NCBI GenBank assembly: GCA_041395565.1
Contig: JAWLAI010000009.1
Location: 98,391-162,390 of the forward strand
DNA from: Pseudomonadota bacterium
GTDB taxonomy: Bacteria; Pseudomonadota; Gammaproteobacteria; UBA9214
Direction of reading: 5' to 3'
Length of the DNA: 64,000 nucleotides
Made by a program: the position numbers and the translations under genes. Below, one piece after another: positions 38,281 to 48,341 of the stretch; position 1 is the first letter of the stretch, and each line of letters opens with the position of its first letter. A model generated the notes under the pieces. It worked only from the letters and a program-made list of their open reading frames with translations. It made no database searches and was not told the origin of the DNA.

Positions 38281-39347
38281 CCCGCCCCAGCGGTCACCAC
38301 CCTATGCAGAATGATTGCACCATCAGTGAACCGGCCCGCCTCGAGGATATCGGGCCGGATGCCTGGAATGCGCTGGCGGCGGCATGTCCGGACGCAACCT
38401 GCTTCCAGGCGTACGAATGGATCGCCGCCTGGTGGCGGGTCTTCGGCGCCGGCAGGGAACTGCGTCTCTATGCCGTCCGGCGCGGGGACGTGTTGTGCGG
38501 CCTGGCGCCGATGTATCTGGAATCCGGGATGCTGCGGTTCGTCGGCGAGGGGCATTCCGACTACAACGTATTCCTCTGGCATGCGCAGGAACCTGCCGTC
38601 GTGGAACTGCTGCTGGACATGCTGCTGCAGCACCGCAGGAGCAAGGTCATCGAATTTGCGGAAGTACCGGAGACCAGCGCGCTGGCGCAGGTGCTACACC
38701 AACGCAGCGACCCCAGGTTGAGACGACACGAATCCACGCCGTGTCCCAGGCTCACGCGCACGGAGGCATCCATCAACAATGCGCTCGGCAAGAAAAGCAT
38801 CAAGCGCAATCGCAACAAGCTCGCCCGGCAGGGCACGCTAGCCGTGGAGCACCTGGACAACGCCAAGGACATCCTGCCCTGTCTCGACACGTTCTACCGC
38901 TACCATATCGACAGATGGTCGAACACGGAATACCCAAGCCTGTTTCTCAATCCGGACAACCGGTCATTTTACGAAGCGCTCGTACACTCGGCGCTGCCGA
39001 TCGTGTTCACCGTCATCCGTGTCGACGGCCAGCTGGTCGCCGCACATTTCGGCATGCGCTCGGCCGGCTGGCTGATCTGGTACAAGCCCGCATTCGACAC
39101 CGGCCTGGCCAACTGCTCGCCCGGCGAGGTACTGCTCGCATCGCTGATAGAATACGTCAGCGACAATGCCCTGGATGGCCTCGATTTCACTCGCGGGGAG
39201 GAAGCGTTCAAGCTGCGCTACTGTACCGAGATCAGGTACAACCTGAACTACGCGCATCATCGCCACCCCCCTTATCTGCAGGATGGCAAGCGCGCCCTGA
39301 AACTGGGCGTCAAGCGGCTGTTGCGACTGGCGCGGCTCCGGCCGTAG
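38271..39347 (+). CDS. FemAB/GNAT-like acyltransferase (BioF2-like)
   Basis: 358 residues (or 347 from the ATG at 38304). Two tandem GNAT-like halves: an N-terminal TCFQAYEWIAAWWRVFGAG...LYAVRRGDVLCGLAPMY and a C-terminal half with IVFTVIRVDGQLVAAHFGMRSAGWLIWYKPAFD...GEVLLASLIEYVSDNALDGLDFTRGEEAFKLRY, the signature of the BioF2-like PF13480 family. Relatives are constant members of XrtA loci and may acylate or aminoacylate the glycan or its lipid carrier; the reaction is not known. Its start overlaps the end of the deacetylase by ten bases. Confidence 0.88.
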   Translation: MDLTRPSGHHPMQNDCTISEPARLEDIGPDAWNALAAACPDATCFQAYEWIAAWWRVFGAGRELRLYAVRRGDVLCGLAPMYLESGMLRFVGEGHSDYNVFLWHAQEPAVVELLLDMLLQHRRSKVIEFAEVPETSALAQVLHQRSDPRLRRHESTPCPRLTRTEASINNALGKKSIKRNRNKLARQGTLAVEHLDNAKDILPCLDTFYRYHIDRWSNTEYPSLFLNPDNRSFYEALVHSALPIVFTVIRVDGQLVAAHFGMRSAGWLIWYKPAFDTGLANCSPGEVLLASLIEYVSDNALDGLDFTRGEEAFKLRYCTEIRYNLNYAHHRHPPYLQDGKRALKLGVKRLLRLARLRP

Positions 39348-39391
39348 CGACGGAGTCCCACCGCATGCAGGCGGACGTGTGTCGGCTGCGG

Positions 39392-40693
39392 CTACTGCAG
39401 ACTCTGGCGTTGCCCGTACAGGTCGTACACGAGGCCGGCGAAGATCTTGAATTCTTTGTAGGTATCGATGGTCTGCGTGCTGTCCTTGCGCTGATACTGC
39501 AGGCCGAAATTGCAACGCAGCTTCCTTGACAGACCGTAGGACGCATTGCCGCCCACGATATATTCCTTGTCGGTTCGGCCGGTATCCAGCTGCCGTGTCC
39601 TGATGTACTGGGCGATTATCCCCGTTTTCAGTTGCGCTGCTATCGGATAATCCAGACTCATACCGACGGCCTGCACCCGCAGATCCTGGGTTGATTCGGT
39701 ATAGTCGAGATCACGCAGTTCGGCCCACAGTTGTGAACTCGTTGTCACATGTTTCTGCTGGTAGGTCACGCGCAGGGTGTTGTTGCGCAGGATATCGCTG
39801 GTCGCCTGCTCGTTGGTGAAATCTCCAGTCTGCGGATCGACCATAGATCTTAACAGGTCGATGTTTGCATCCGTCAGGCTGGATACCAGGTAGGTACGCA
39901 GGCTGGATGTGCGGGTAATGTTGTATTTGACGTCCAGCGACCCGGTCATGCCCTTACGGTCCTTGAACATGTCCCGGTCGACACGCGTCGCGCCGGCCGT
40001 GACGTTGTACTGCAGCCGCGACAACGTGCGCTCCAACATCCCGTGCAGGGTGTGTATGCTGTAGTTGGGATTCAGGGTTTCGTTATCGTAGTTCACCTGC
40101 CGCGTTTCCCCGTCGACGCCTACGACCAGGGTCGGGCGCAGGTTGAAGTGCCAGCCGGCGGTCAGGCCGTATTGACGATTATCGATATCGTCCTTTCCGT
40201 AGTAGTAGTCCTGCAACTGCGGCTGCAACAGCAGCTCGCTGCGCTGACCGACCGGGAGCGTGATCTCGGGGCCGAAACTGAAGACATTGGTATCCTGGAT
40301 ATTGTCCGGCGTAAACGCATCCAGCGTATCCACCGGAACCTGGGCAAAATAGTCCTCGACCTGCCAGACCAGCCGGTCCTTGAACTGCTCCCAGCTGGCC
40401 ACACCGTTGAGACTGTAGTAATTCCGGTTCGCGAAGGTGCCATTCAGGTACTCGAGATGTTCCAGCGAAGCGGAGATGCCCGTCGTGAACGCTCCGGTGT
40501 CCTCAAATACCGTCACGCCTGCGGTCGTGTTGACAATCCAGTCGCTGTCCTCGTTGGTCGAGGTCAGCTTGGAATTATCCGTGTAGGTCATGCCGAGGTT
40601 GAGATCCGCGCCTATTTCGAGTGCGGCGGCGCCTGCGCTGCACGAGATCAGGACAAACAGCAGTACGATGCGCCCGAAGCTTTCCTGTTGCAT
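39392..40693 (-). CDS. XrtA-system outer-membrane beta-barrel protein
   Basis: 433 residues. Signal peptide (FGRIVLLFVLISCSAGAAA) then LEIGADLNLGMTYTDNSKLT, the typical first strand of the PEP-CTERM-system outer-membrane protein family. Alternating hydrophobic/aromatic strands with Asp/Asn turns run to the C-terminal FAGLVYDLYGQ. It probably forms the outer-membrane channel or anchor through which the exopolysaccharide leaves, beside the Wza-like export lipoprotein encoded 42 bases upstream. The last gene of the 44926-39392 operon, convergent with the FemAB-like gene. Confidence 0.88.
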   Translation of the reverse strand: MQQESFGRIVLLFVLISCSAGAAALEIGADLNLGMTYTDNSKLTSTNEDSDWIVNTTAGVTVFEDTGAFTTGISASLEHLEYLNGTFANRNYYSLNGVASWEQFKDRLVWQVEDYFAQVPVDTLDAFTPDNIQDTNVFSFGPEITLPVGQRSELLLQPQLQDYYYGKDDIDNRQYGLTAGWHFNLRPTLVVGVDGETRQVNYDNETLNPNYSIHTLHGMLERTLSRLQYNVTAGATRVDRDMFKDRKGMTGSLDVKYNITRTSSLRTYLVSSLTDANIDLLRSMVDPQTGDFTNEQATSDILRNNTLRVTYQQKHVTTSSQLWAELRDLDYTESTQDLRVQAVGMSLDYPIAAQLKTGIIAQYIRTRQLDTGRTDKEYIVGGNASYGLSRKLRCNFGLQYQRKDSTQTIDTYKEFKIFAGLVYDLYGQRQSLQ

Positions 40694-40735
40694 GGTGTTT
40701 TTCTTCCTGCTGCTGTCCAGGTGTCAGCGCGACCG

Positions 40736-41356
40736 TCAGAAGATGCGCTCCGGCACAGTGATGACATCACCTGGCAGCAGCCTGACGTTGGTGGTCATGT
40801 CACCCTTCTCGAGTATGTCTTTCAGATGGATGTCGTAGGTCTGGGTCCCGCTATCGCTGCGACGGTGCAGCTTGGTGCGATTACCGTCCGCGTACACGTT
40901 GACACTGCCGGCCTCGAGCACCGCGTCCAGCACCGTCATGCCCTGGTGGTAGGTCATGGACATGTTCTTTTCGACCGCGCCGGTGACGCGCACGCGGGAG
41001 AGGAACGCATGCCCTACCAGGTCGGTCAGCACGACCGTCACATTCGGGCTCTTGATGTAGCTGAGCAGCTCAGACTCGATGTTCGCGGCAAGCTCCTCCG
41101 GTGTCCGGCCGGCTGCCTGGATATCACCCACCAGCGGCACGGCGACCATGCCGTCCGGGCGGATCGGCTCGGAAACGGACAGATCGGGGTTGTTCCACAC
41201 GCTGATCTGGATCTTGTCGCCGACGTCCATCTTATAGGTGTCGACCAGCACCTCGTGACCTGTCACCTGCTCGGGCAAGTTCGGCGTTCCCACCGCACAG
41301 GCGGCCAACAGGATGACGAGCACGCCGACAATGCATTGTTTGAAAGCAGATTTCAT
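40736..41356 (-). CDS. XrtA-system polysaccharide export lipoprotein (Wza-like)
   Basis: 206 residues from the ATG at 41356 with GGGAG upstream; longer frames lose the signal. A lipoprotein signal ends VILLAACAV, with the lipidated Cys near residue 20. The Poly_export domain is YKMDVGDKIQISVWNNPDLSVSEPIRPDGMVAVPLVGDIQAAGRT, followed by a SLBB domain with VRVTGAVEKNMSM and LLPGDVITVPERIF at the end. It makes the periplasmic/outer-membrane conduit for the chain. At about 200 residues it is shorter than Wza and lacks the alpha-helical barrel, as is usual for this family. Confidence 0.93.
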   Translation of the reverse strand: MKSAFKQCIVGVLVILLAACAVGTPNLPEQVTGHEVLVDTYKMDVGDKIQISVWNNPDLSVSEPIRPDGMVAVPLVGDIQAAGRTPEELAANIESELLSYIKSPNVTVVLTDLVGHAFLSRVRVTGAVEKNMSMTYHQGMTVLDAVLEAGSVNVYADGNRTKLHRRSDSGTQTYDIHLKDILEKGDMTTNVRLLPGDVITVPERIF

Positions 41357-41510
41357 GGTTTCACTCCCTGAGGCCGGAACTGCTGGAAAATCGATCGATC
41401 GCCAAATATATCGCATGCCACCGGCTTTATCCAACCGCCGGACGGTGATGCGCGACGCGTACCGCCCGCCTGCAGACGCCGGCGCCAGTGAGCAGCTGCA
41501 GCGTGCGCGG

Positions 41511-42368
41511 TCATCCGGTCCGTGCCGGATAGAGCGCCAGCTCGCCCAGCACATCGGCGACCGTGCCGAAGCGAAAATCTTCCAGCAGCCGCCGGAGTCT
41601 CGATTCGCATTTCGCCAGGTTATGGTAATGCCGGAAGCGGGAAAGCCGGCTGGCCTGCACCTGCGGCTGGGACGGATCGATTTCCCAGGGATGCAGGTAG
41701 AAGATGAACGGCCGGTTGGCGCGGTTGATCTGGGCCAGGCCGTAACGCGTGAGCGCATACGGGAAGATACGGAAATAGCCGCCGCCCGCAACGGGGAGCC
41801 GCATGCCCAGCAGAGATGCCGTGGAGAGCGGAAACTCCGTCAGCTCGTGTCCCGCCGGCGTGGTCAGCCGATAGGGGTGCCGCGGGGCATCCGGCATGCC
41901 GTAGCGGTCATGGCGGATCGGGAAGATGCTGGAATCGTAGCGGAAACCCGCCTCTGCCAGGATATCCAGCGCCCACAGCGACCGCTGGGTGATCGAATAG
42001 CTGGCCGCGCGGTAACCGTCCACCGGCGCCTGGATGATATCCTCCAGCAGCGCCTTCGACCGCATCGTTTCCGCGCGGAAGGTGGCGGGATCCTGGTTAT
42101 ACACCAGCTGATGACTGTAGCCGTGACAGGCCACCTCGTGGCCGGCTGCCGCGAGCTGACGGATGAGTTCCGGCACCCGTTCCGCGACCCAGCCCAGGAC
42201 GAAGAAGGTCGCACGCACATTGTAACCATCGAACAGCTCGAGCAGGCGGTGCGTATTGTCTTCCACCCGCAGGCGGTAGCCGTCCCAGTCGGCAGGATCG
42301 ATCCGGCCGGCAAAGGCCGAAACGTGAAAGTAATCCTCGACGTCGACGGTTAGGGCGTTGGTTATCAT
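41511..42368 (-). CDS. XrtA-system polysaccharide deacetylase (DUF3473)
   Basis: 285 residues. ALTVDVEDYFHVSAF at the N-terminus is the signature of this XrtA-linked CE4 subfamily; further FFVLGWVAERVPELIRQL, EVACHGYSHQLVY with the metal His, and YRAASYSIT. The C-terminal DUF3473 part ends in FRHYHNLAKCESRLRRLLEDF. It is expected to deacetylate the glycan in the cytoplasm or at the membrane; no signal peptide. It follows the tyrosine kinase by 67 bases. The second CE4 protein at 37285 is of another type, so the locus has two deacetylases. Confidence 0.93.
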   Translation of the reverse strand: MITNALTVDVEDYFHVSAFAGRIDPADWDGYRLRVEDNTHRLLELFDGYNVRATFFVLGWVAERVPELIRQLAAAGHEVACHGYSHQLVYNQDPATFRAETMRSKALLEDIIQAPVDGYRAASYSITQRSLWALDILAEAGFRYDSSIFPIRHDRYGMPDAPRHPYRLTTPAGHELTEFPLSTASLLGMRLPVAGGGYFRIFPYALTRYGLAQINRANRPFIFYLHPWEIDPSQPQVQASRLSRFRHYHNLAKCESRLRRLLEDFRFGTVADVLGELALYPARTG

Positions 42369-42435
42369 GATTGTGGACGCGGCCCCGGACCGCGATGGGG
42401 TCCGTCACCCGAGGCGGAACAATAAGGCCTGGGCG

Positions 42436-43347
42436 CTACCCCTCGTCGCCGGGCGGGCTCTCTTTCTCGCCGTAGGGCGCATAGTAGTTGTAGTAGTAGC
42501 CGCCACGGTTGGAGATACTCTCGCTCTTGTTGAGCACCAGACCGGTCGCCTTGTCCCTGGGTATCATGTTGAGCGCATCGCGCACGATGGCATAGGGCGT
42601 CTTGCCGGCTTCGATGACGAAGACGATCTGCCCGACGATGGTCGCCAGCACCTGGGATTCGGGCGTCGACAGCAACGGTGGCGCATCGAACACCACGATG
42701 CGATCGGTGTAGCGCGAGGCGAATTCATTGACCAGCCGTTTCATGCGCTGACTTGCCATCATCTCGGTGATGTATTCGTGCGGCTTGCCGGCCGGCAGCA
42801 CCACGAGCCCGGGCACGTCGGTCTTCAGCAGCGCATCCTCGATCTGCACGTTCTCGCTGGCCAGCAGGTCGGTGATGTCCGGACGCCGCTGCTCGATGCC
42901 CAGCAGCCGACTGACCCCCTGCTTGGTGACATCGCAGTCCACCAGCAGCACGGTGTGGTCGCGCTCCTGGGCGAACGCCAGCGCAAGGTTGACCGCGGTG
43001 AAGGTCTTGCCCTCGCCGGGCACGGAGCTGGTCACCATGATCAGGTTGCCCTGATCGACGAGCGAGGCGGACTTGCCGAAGGCGTTGGACAGCAGCGGGC
43101 GCTTGATGCGGCGGTATTCACCGCGGATCTCCGGTCCCAGCGTGGTGTCGGGCACCAGCATCCCCTTCTCGCGCAGGCGATCCATGACCTTGACGGTGTG
43201 CGGTGTGGCTCGGGTTTCGCTCAATACGGCATTCTTCATCACATCGGTCCCGCCGCCGGGCGCAGCGCCGTCATGACCGGCACCCTCACGCCCCGCAGCC
43301 TTGCTATCGGCAAAATCCCTGTGCCTGTCGTATTTGCCGGTAAACAT
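42436..43347 (-). CDS. XrtA-system tyrosine autokinase (BY-kinase)
   Basis: 303 residues. BY-kinase ATP site: Walker A MVTSSVPGEGKTF (105-116), Walker A-prime LLVDCD (134-139) and Walker B IVVFDAPP (217-224). The end, GGYYYNYYAPYGE, is the tyrosine cluster that is autophosphorylated to control assembly. It has no membrane segments and pairs with the separate chain-length protein encoded four bases upstream, as in the split Wzc-type systems. The residues before about 40 are not conserved, so a later start is possible. Confidence 0.92.
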   Translation of the reverse strand: MFTGKYDRHRDFADSKAAGREGAGHDGAAPGGGTDVMKNAVLSETRATPHTVKVMDRLREKGMLVPDTTLGPEIRGEYRRIKRPLLSNAFGKSASLVDQGNLIMVTSSVPGEGKTFTAVNLALAFAQERDHTVLLVDCDVTKQGVSRLLGIEQRRPDITDLLASENVQIEDALLKTDVPGLVVLPAGKPHEYITEMMASQRMKRLVNEFASRYTDRIVVFDAPPLLSTPESQVLATIVGQIVFVIEAGKTPYAIVRDALNMIPRDKATGLVLNKSESISNRGGYYYNYYAPYGEKESPPGDEG

Positions 43348-43351
43348 ACGG

Positions 43352-44926
43352 TTACTTCACGATCTCGGCGATCAGGGTCCGGACCTGCCCGGATCCCTGC
43401 TGCTGGAACACGACCACGCCGCCGAAGAAGCCGAACATCAGCAGGACGACCAGCAGGAAGGAGGTCAGTTCCAGCCGGCGCTGACGCCGTTTCTCCGGGG
43501 TCATCTGCAGGGCGATGGTCCCCAGCACCGGCAGGTCGATCATCTTCTGCAATTGCTTGAAATCCACGAATGTCGGATAGAGCAGGAAACGCAGGAGACT
43601 CCAGCCGACCCCGGCCATCAGTGCAACCGCGAACACGCCGAACAACAGCAGGGAACGCCGCGGACCTGAGGGCAGCAGCGGGACGACCGGCGCCTCGACC
43701 ACGCGGAAGATGATCTCGCTGTTGTTCTTCTCCACCTTCTGCGCGAGCCGCGCCGCCTCCCGGCGTTCGACCAGCGCGAGGTAGCGCTCCTTGGTGATAT
43801 CGTAGTCGCGATTCAGCTTGACCAGGTCGGCCTCGACCTGCGGGATGATGTCGACCGACTGCTGCAACTCGACCAGCTTCTGGCGCTGCTCGGCGAGCTG
43901 GACCTGGAGGGTGCTGACCTCGACCCGGGCCCGGCTTTCCTGTGCCTTGAGATCCTGGTAGACGGGATTCAGGGTCACCTTGGTCTCATCCGTAAAGCGG
44001 GTATCCGTACCGGTGTCGGGGTCGAGCCCCTGTTCCAGGTCGGCAATCCGGGCCCGCAGGGCCTTAACGTTGGGATGCTCATCGGTGTACTGGGTCAGCA
44101 TCTCGTTGAGCTGCTCCTGCAGGGCGCGCAGCTTGGCGGCGGCGGCACCGCTGATCTGGCTGCTCTGGAACATCGGCGATTCGCCCGAGAGCTGTTGGCG
44201 CAGGTCGTTGTAGCGCTGCTTGGCCAGGCGCAGGGCCGAATCCGTCCTGTCGATCAGCTCCTGCTGGCGCTGCAGACGGTCATAGTACCCGCCCTTTTCG
44301 TTCGGCATGAAACCGGAATTCTTCTTCTTGAACTCGGCCAGTCGCGCCTCGCCCTGCTCCAGGCGCTTCTCGTAATCCTTGATCTGCTCGTCCAGGAATT
44401 CCTCGGCCATGACCGTGTCCATCCGCCCCGATTTGAGCGTGCTCTCGATCAGGGTATTGAGCAGGGTGAAGACGACCTTGAATGCCGTCTCGGCGTCGCC
44501 GGAGGTGTAGCTGATTTCATAGATGCGGTTGTTTTCGCTGAACCCGCCCATGTTCTTCAGCTGGATGTTGTTGGACAGGTTCGCGATGAGCATCTCCTGG
44601 CCCTGCGGCGTCTTCACGTCGTGATCCATGTCCGTCTCGCGGATGACGGATAACAGACTCTCGCGGTTCAGCAGCATGCGGCTCATCACGTTGATTTCCC
44701 GTTCGGGATTGAGCTCGACTGCCAGCCCCTTGAGCAAGGGCTGCATGACCGAGGAGGTATCGATGTGTACCGCGGCGCGCGAGGTGTACTTGTCCGGCAG
44801 GGTGTAGACCACCAGCCAGCCGCTGATGGCAACGATCCAGGCGATGATCAGTGCAGACCAGCGGAACCGCCACAGGCTGTGCAGATAGCCGTATACGACG
44901 AGGAACTGTTCGTGTATCGAAATCAT
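43352..44926 (-). CDS. XrtA-system chain-length determinant (Wzz-like)
   Basis: 524 residues from the ATG at 44926 (MISIHEQFLVVYGYLHSLWR), where the family begins; the longer frame to 45070 is not conserved. One membrane helix near residues 20-40 (ALIIAWIVAISGWLVVYTL) and another near 430-450, with a long periplasmic coiled coil between them (repeated Arg/Gln/Glu helices, FMPNEKGGYYDRLQRQQEL, then LVALVERREAARLAQKV). It sets chain length together with the tyrosine kinase. First gene of the export operon; the region 44927-45531 upstream holds its promoter. Confidence 0.92.
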   Translation of the reverse strand: MISIHEQFLVVYGYLHSLWRFRWSALIIAWIVAISGWLVVYTLPDKYTSRAAVHIDTSSVMQPLLKGLAVELNPEREINVMSRMLLNRESLLSVIRETDMDHDVKTPQGQEMLIANLSNNIQLKNMGGFSENNRIYEISYTSGDAETAFKVVFTLLNTLIESTLKSGRMDTVMAEEFLDEQIKDYEKRLEQGEARLAEFKKKNSGFMPNEKGGYYDRLQRQQELIDRTDSALRLAKQRYNDLRQQLSGESPMFQSSQISGAAAAKLRALQEQLNEMLTQYTDEHPNVKALRARIADLEQGLDPDTGTDTRFTDETKVTLNPVYQDLKAQESRARVEVSTLQVQLAEQRQKLVELQQSVDIIPQVEADLVKLNRDYDITKERYLALVERREAARLAQKVEKNNSEIIFRVVEAPVVPLLPSGPRRSLLLFGVFAVALMAGVGWSLLRFLLYPTFVDFKQLQKMIDLPVLGTIALQMTPEKRRQRRLELTSFLLVVLLMFGFFGGVVVFQQQGSGQVRTLIAEIVK

Positions 44927-45531
44927 CTCGGTATTCTGTCGTGGTTGCCGGTCATCAGGGCCGCGACCAGACAGACCGTCGCCGGTCTTAACCCGGGATG
45001 AACACAGATGTGTACTGCCATCATCTCCAGCCCCGGGGCCCGTGGTCGCGGCAAAACGATCAAACCGCAACTGGCACCACTATAAAGTGAAAGACGCCAA
45101 AAAAGTATCAGCTAAAAGTCTTAGACGCGACGTCATCGGCACCGTCACACGCACGCTCCGGTGTGCGGCGGTTGAGCTGACCGCGGCACCTGGCCGTCAC
45201 CGCAGGTTTGCGGAAACGCAAGGCACCACGGAGGTGACCGCAGGTATCTCCACGAACCACATACAGAGAGAAATAATTAACCATAACAACAGGTTAAGAA
45301 TGCCGCTCGCGTTATGCCACCGGCCGGCGGGGGCATTATACGGGTTCAGGGGCGACATTTTACAGAGTACCCGCCGGAGTGAATACTGCACCGGTCAATT
45401 TCGCGAGAATTTCCTGGCTGGCTCCGGTGAGCGGTTTTCACAGGCACGGCGCCATCGAGGGCGAACGGTGCTGTCCGCTCCCCCGCTTGAAGGATCCAGG
45501 CCGGCAGCGACAAGAGCCGTCAAAAAGCCGT
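44927..45531. other. Intergenic region before the chain-length gene
   Basis: About 600 bases, no gene. It must contain the promoter of the export operon. A TATAGT box lies close to 45080 on the minus strand without a good -35; no -24/-12 pair with correct 10-base spacing is present. Confidence 0.5.
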
Positions 45532-48327
45532 TCAATTGGCGCGACCACCCGCCTTCAGTAACAGGGCGGCATCGTCGCGGCCGGCAAAGGGTTCCCCACT
45601 GTCGAGCAACTGTCTCAGCAGACGCCGCCCCCGCGCCTGATCTCCCGCGCGGAGCTGGGCCACCGCATGGTGGTAGCGCACCTCGGCATTGTCCGGCAGT
45701 TTCTTGACAGCCTGTTCCAGCAGGCGCAGACCCTGGCTTTGATCGCCCGTCTGCAGCTGGATCCAGCCGAGGGTATCCATCACGCCCGGATTGTCCGGCG
45801 CGGCCTCAAGCGCGCGCTGCGCCAGCGCCAGCGCCTCGGGTCGACCCGTCTGCTGGTACAGACCGGCCAGGTTGTTGAGGGCGACCGCATTGTTCCCGTC
45901 CAGTTCCAGCACGCGCTCGTACTGCGTGATCGCCTGGTCGGGCCGGTCCATGTCCTGCCAGGTGGTGCCGAGAAATTCCAGGGCACGGATATCGTCCGGA
46001 TGCTCGGCCAGCCACGCCTGCAGCAGCTCCGCGGCTGCCGCCAGGTTCCCTGCCCGCCCGGTGCTGCCGGCCTGCTTGAGCACGATATCCACCTGTTGCC
46101 GGTATTCGCGCGCGCGCGCGTATTCCTCGCTGGCGGCCAGGTAGTCGTTACGCGCCATGAGCGCATCCCCGGCCAGCTCGTAGCCCAGGTAAAGACCGGG
46201 ATGTTCCTGCTGAATACGCTTACCAAGTTCCAGTGCCCGCGCATCGGATCCGCTCTCGAGCTCCAGCCGGGCCAGCAGGGACATGGCCGGGACACTCCCG
46301 GGCGCCTGCTGCAGCGCAGCCTCGAGCTGCACCCGCGCATCTGCCGGCCGCTGCAACTCCAGGTAGCACTCCCCCAGCAGCAGCCGGGCCAGCGCCGAGT
46401 TGGGTTCCTGCGACTGCAGCTGGGTCAGCGGCTTGAGTGCGGCCGCATAGTTGCTTTCGGCCATGAACAAGCGCCCCTGCATGGCCAGCACCATCGGATC
46501 GTGCGGACTCTTTTCCGACGCATCCCTGACCAATGGCCGGGCCAGCTCGAGTGAGCCGCTCTGCAGGTAATACTCCGCCAGCAGCACGCGCGGCCTGCTG
46601 TCGGCAGGCGCATGCTCCACTGCCCGCTTCAGCCAGTCCAGCATCTGCGCACCGTCGCCCTGCCGCTCTGCGATTCGCGCCAGTGCCAGCATGGGTATGG
46701 CGGAAGCCGTATTCAGGTCGACCAGCTGCCGGTTGAGGTCGATCGCGGCCTGATAGTTCCCCGCCTGTTCCTCCACGTGCGCCAGCGTCAGCAGCGCCGC
46801 CGGCAGCCCCGGTTGCAGCTGCAGGGCACGGCGCAGATACCGGCGTGCCTCGTCGGCATCGCCGCTGGCGGCGAACACGTTGCCCGCCAGGGTCTGCAGT
46901 ACCGGGTCCTGCCCGCGGGTGCGGACCATCTCCAGGACCTGCTTGATCGCCTGCGGAAAGTCACCGGCGCGCAGGTGTGCCAGCACCAGCAGCATCTCCG
47001 CCTGCTGCTGCCCGCCTCCCGCCGCAAGCATGGCCTTGAGTTCACTGATGGCCTGGGCGGTATCACCCGCTTCGATATAGGCCCGTGCGAGTTCGGTGCG
47101 AATCTGCTGATTACCGGTGTCGAGCTTCAGTGCCTGCTCGAGTTCCGCGATACCGGCCTGACGCACGCCGCGGCGCAGATCGGAAAGCCCGACCAGGGCG
47201 AGCAACTCGACGTCGTTCGTCTCGTCGCTCAGCGCGCCGCCCAGTACCTCGCGCGCGGCATCGGCACGGTCCAGCAGGATATAGCTGCGCGCCAGCAGTT
47301 TGCGGGCAGCCAGATTGTCCGGTACGGCAGCGACATACTTGGCCAGGAAGTAGGCGGCCTGCTCGTAATTGCGAATGGCGAAGTTGACCGTGCCATAGAG
47401 CAGGCGTGTGGGATTATGCTCCGGCGCCAGTTTCAGGACCTTGAGCAGCAGCTGCTCCGCCCGGACATAGTCGCCCTGCTCGAAGGCCACGAGTCCGCCC
47501 AGATAGTTGATGACCGGATCGTCGGGATTCCTGCCGCGCAATGGCCGCAGGGCGGCCTCGGCCTCGGTGTACTGCCCCGCGACGATCTGCAGCTGACACA
47601 GCTGCAGCCGGGCAGTACGGCCATCGATGGTGATGAAACCGGGCGGATCGAGTTCCAGCACGCGGCGGTAGCGTGCCGTCGCCGCTGCGGTAGCGCCGGC
47701 GCGCTGCAAGGTGCCGGCGTCCAGCAACAGGAGCTCCTGGTCATCCGGGTAGCGCGCCAGCGCGTCATCCAGGATCGCGCGGGCCGCGCCCGCATGGCCG
47801 CCGAGTAGCTGCAGCTGAGCCCTGGCCAGCAACACCCGCAGGGCCGTCGGATCGATGCCGGCGGCCTCGTTCACCAGTTCGGCCGCACGCGCTGTAGCGC
47901 CGAGACCCGCCTCGGCGACCCCCTGCAGCGCCAGCAGACTGGCATTGTGCGCCGGCACGAATGCGGCATCCGGCTGCGCGACATCGCGCAGTTCGTCAAA
48001 CCGGCCCATCCCGAGCAGGGCGCGCGCGACCCCGAGCCGCGCCTCTGCCGTATCCCAGCCGGCCGCTTCCGCCCGCCGGAACTCCTTGGCCGCGGTCGCG
48101 TAATCGCCGAAATCGAGATTGAGGCCCGCCAGCAGGTAGCGCGCCCTGGCGTTGTCCGGGTTCGCCTGCAGGACATTCTTCAGCTCGATGACCGCGGCGC
48201 TGATATCGCGACTGGCAAGGTAGGCATCCGCGCTCTGCATGAGCTGCTGTTCATCCAGGAACCAGTCGCTGCAGGCAGACAGCAGCAGCGCCAGCAGCGC
48301 GGGTTTGATCACGCTCCATCTAGACAT
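45532..48327 (-). CDS. prsT: PrsT, XrtA-system TPR lipoprotein
   Basis: 931 residues, the usual size. A lipoprotein signal with lipobox LLLSAC near residues 14-19 is followed by tetratricopeptide repeats over the whole length (for example NPDNARARYLLAGLNLDFGDYATAAKEFRRAEA and ALNNLAGLYQQTGRPEALALAQRALEAAPDN). These scaffold proteins are fixed members of XrtA loci and are thought to sit in the outer membrane and organise secretion of polysaccharide or sorted proteins. It begins 14 bases after the xrtA stop, the last gene of the prsK-prsR-xrtA-prsT operon. Confidence 0.93.
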   Translation of the reverse strand: MSRWSVIKPALLALLLSACSDWFLDEQQLMQSADAYLASRDISAAVIELKNVLQANPDNARARYLLAGLNLDFGDYATAAKEFRRAEAAGWDTAEARLGVARALLGMGRFDELRDVAQPDAAFVPAHNASLLALQGVAEAGLGATARAAELVNEAAGIDPTALRVLLARAQLQLLGGHAGAARAILDDALARYPDDQELLLLDAGTLQRAGATAAATARYRRVLELDPPGFITIDGRTARLQLCQLQIVAGQYTEAEAALRPLRGRNPDDPVINYLGGLVAFEQGDYVRAEQLLLKVLKLAPEHNPTRLLYGTVNFAIRNYEQAAYFLAKYVAAVPDNLAARKLLARSYILLDRADAAREVLGGALSDETNDVELLALVGLSDLRRGVRQAGIAELEQALKLDTGNQQIRTELARAYIEAGDTAQAISELKAMLAAGGGQQQAEMLLVLAHLRAGDFPQAIKQVLEMVRTRGQDPVLQTLAGNVFAASGDADEARRYLRRALQLQPGLPAALLTLAHVEEQAGNYQAAIDLNRQLVDLNTASAIPMLALARIAERQGDGAQMLDWLKRAVEHAPADSRPRVLLAEYYLQSGSLELARPLVRDASEKSPHDPMVLAMQGRLFMAESNYAAALKPLTQLQSQEPNSALARLLLGECYLELQRPADARVQLEAALQQAPGSVPAMSLLARLELESGSDARALELGKRIQQEHPGLYLGYELAGDALMARNDYLAASEEYARAREYRQQVDIVLKQAGSTGRAGNLAAAAELLQAWLAEHPDDIRALEFLGTTWQDMDRPDQAITQYERVLELDGNNAVALNNLAGLYQQTGRPEALALAQRALEAAPDNPGVMDTLGWIQLQTGDQSQGLRLLEQAVKKLPDNAEVRYHHAVAQLRAGDQARGRRLLRQLLDSGEPFAGRDDAALLLKAGGRAN

Positions 48328-48341
48328 CGGTACAGGCCATA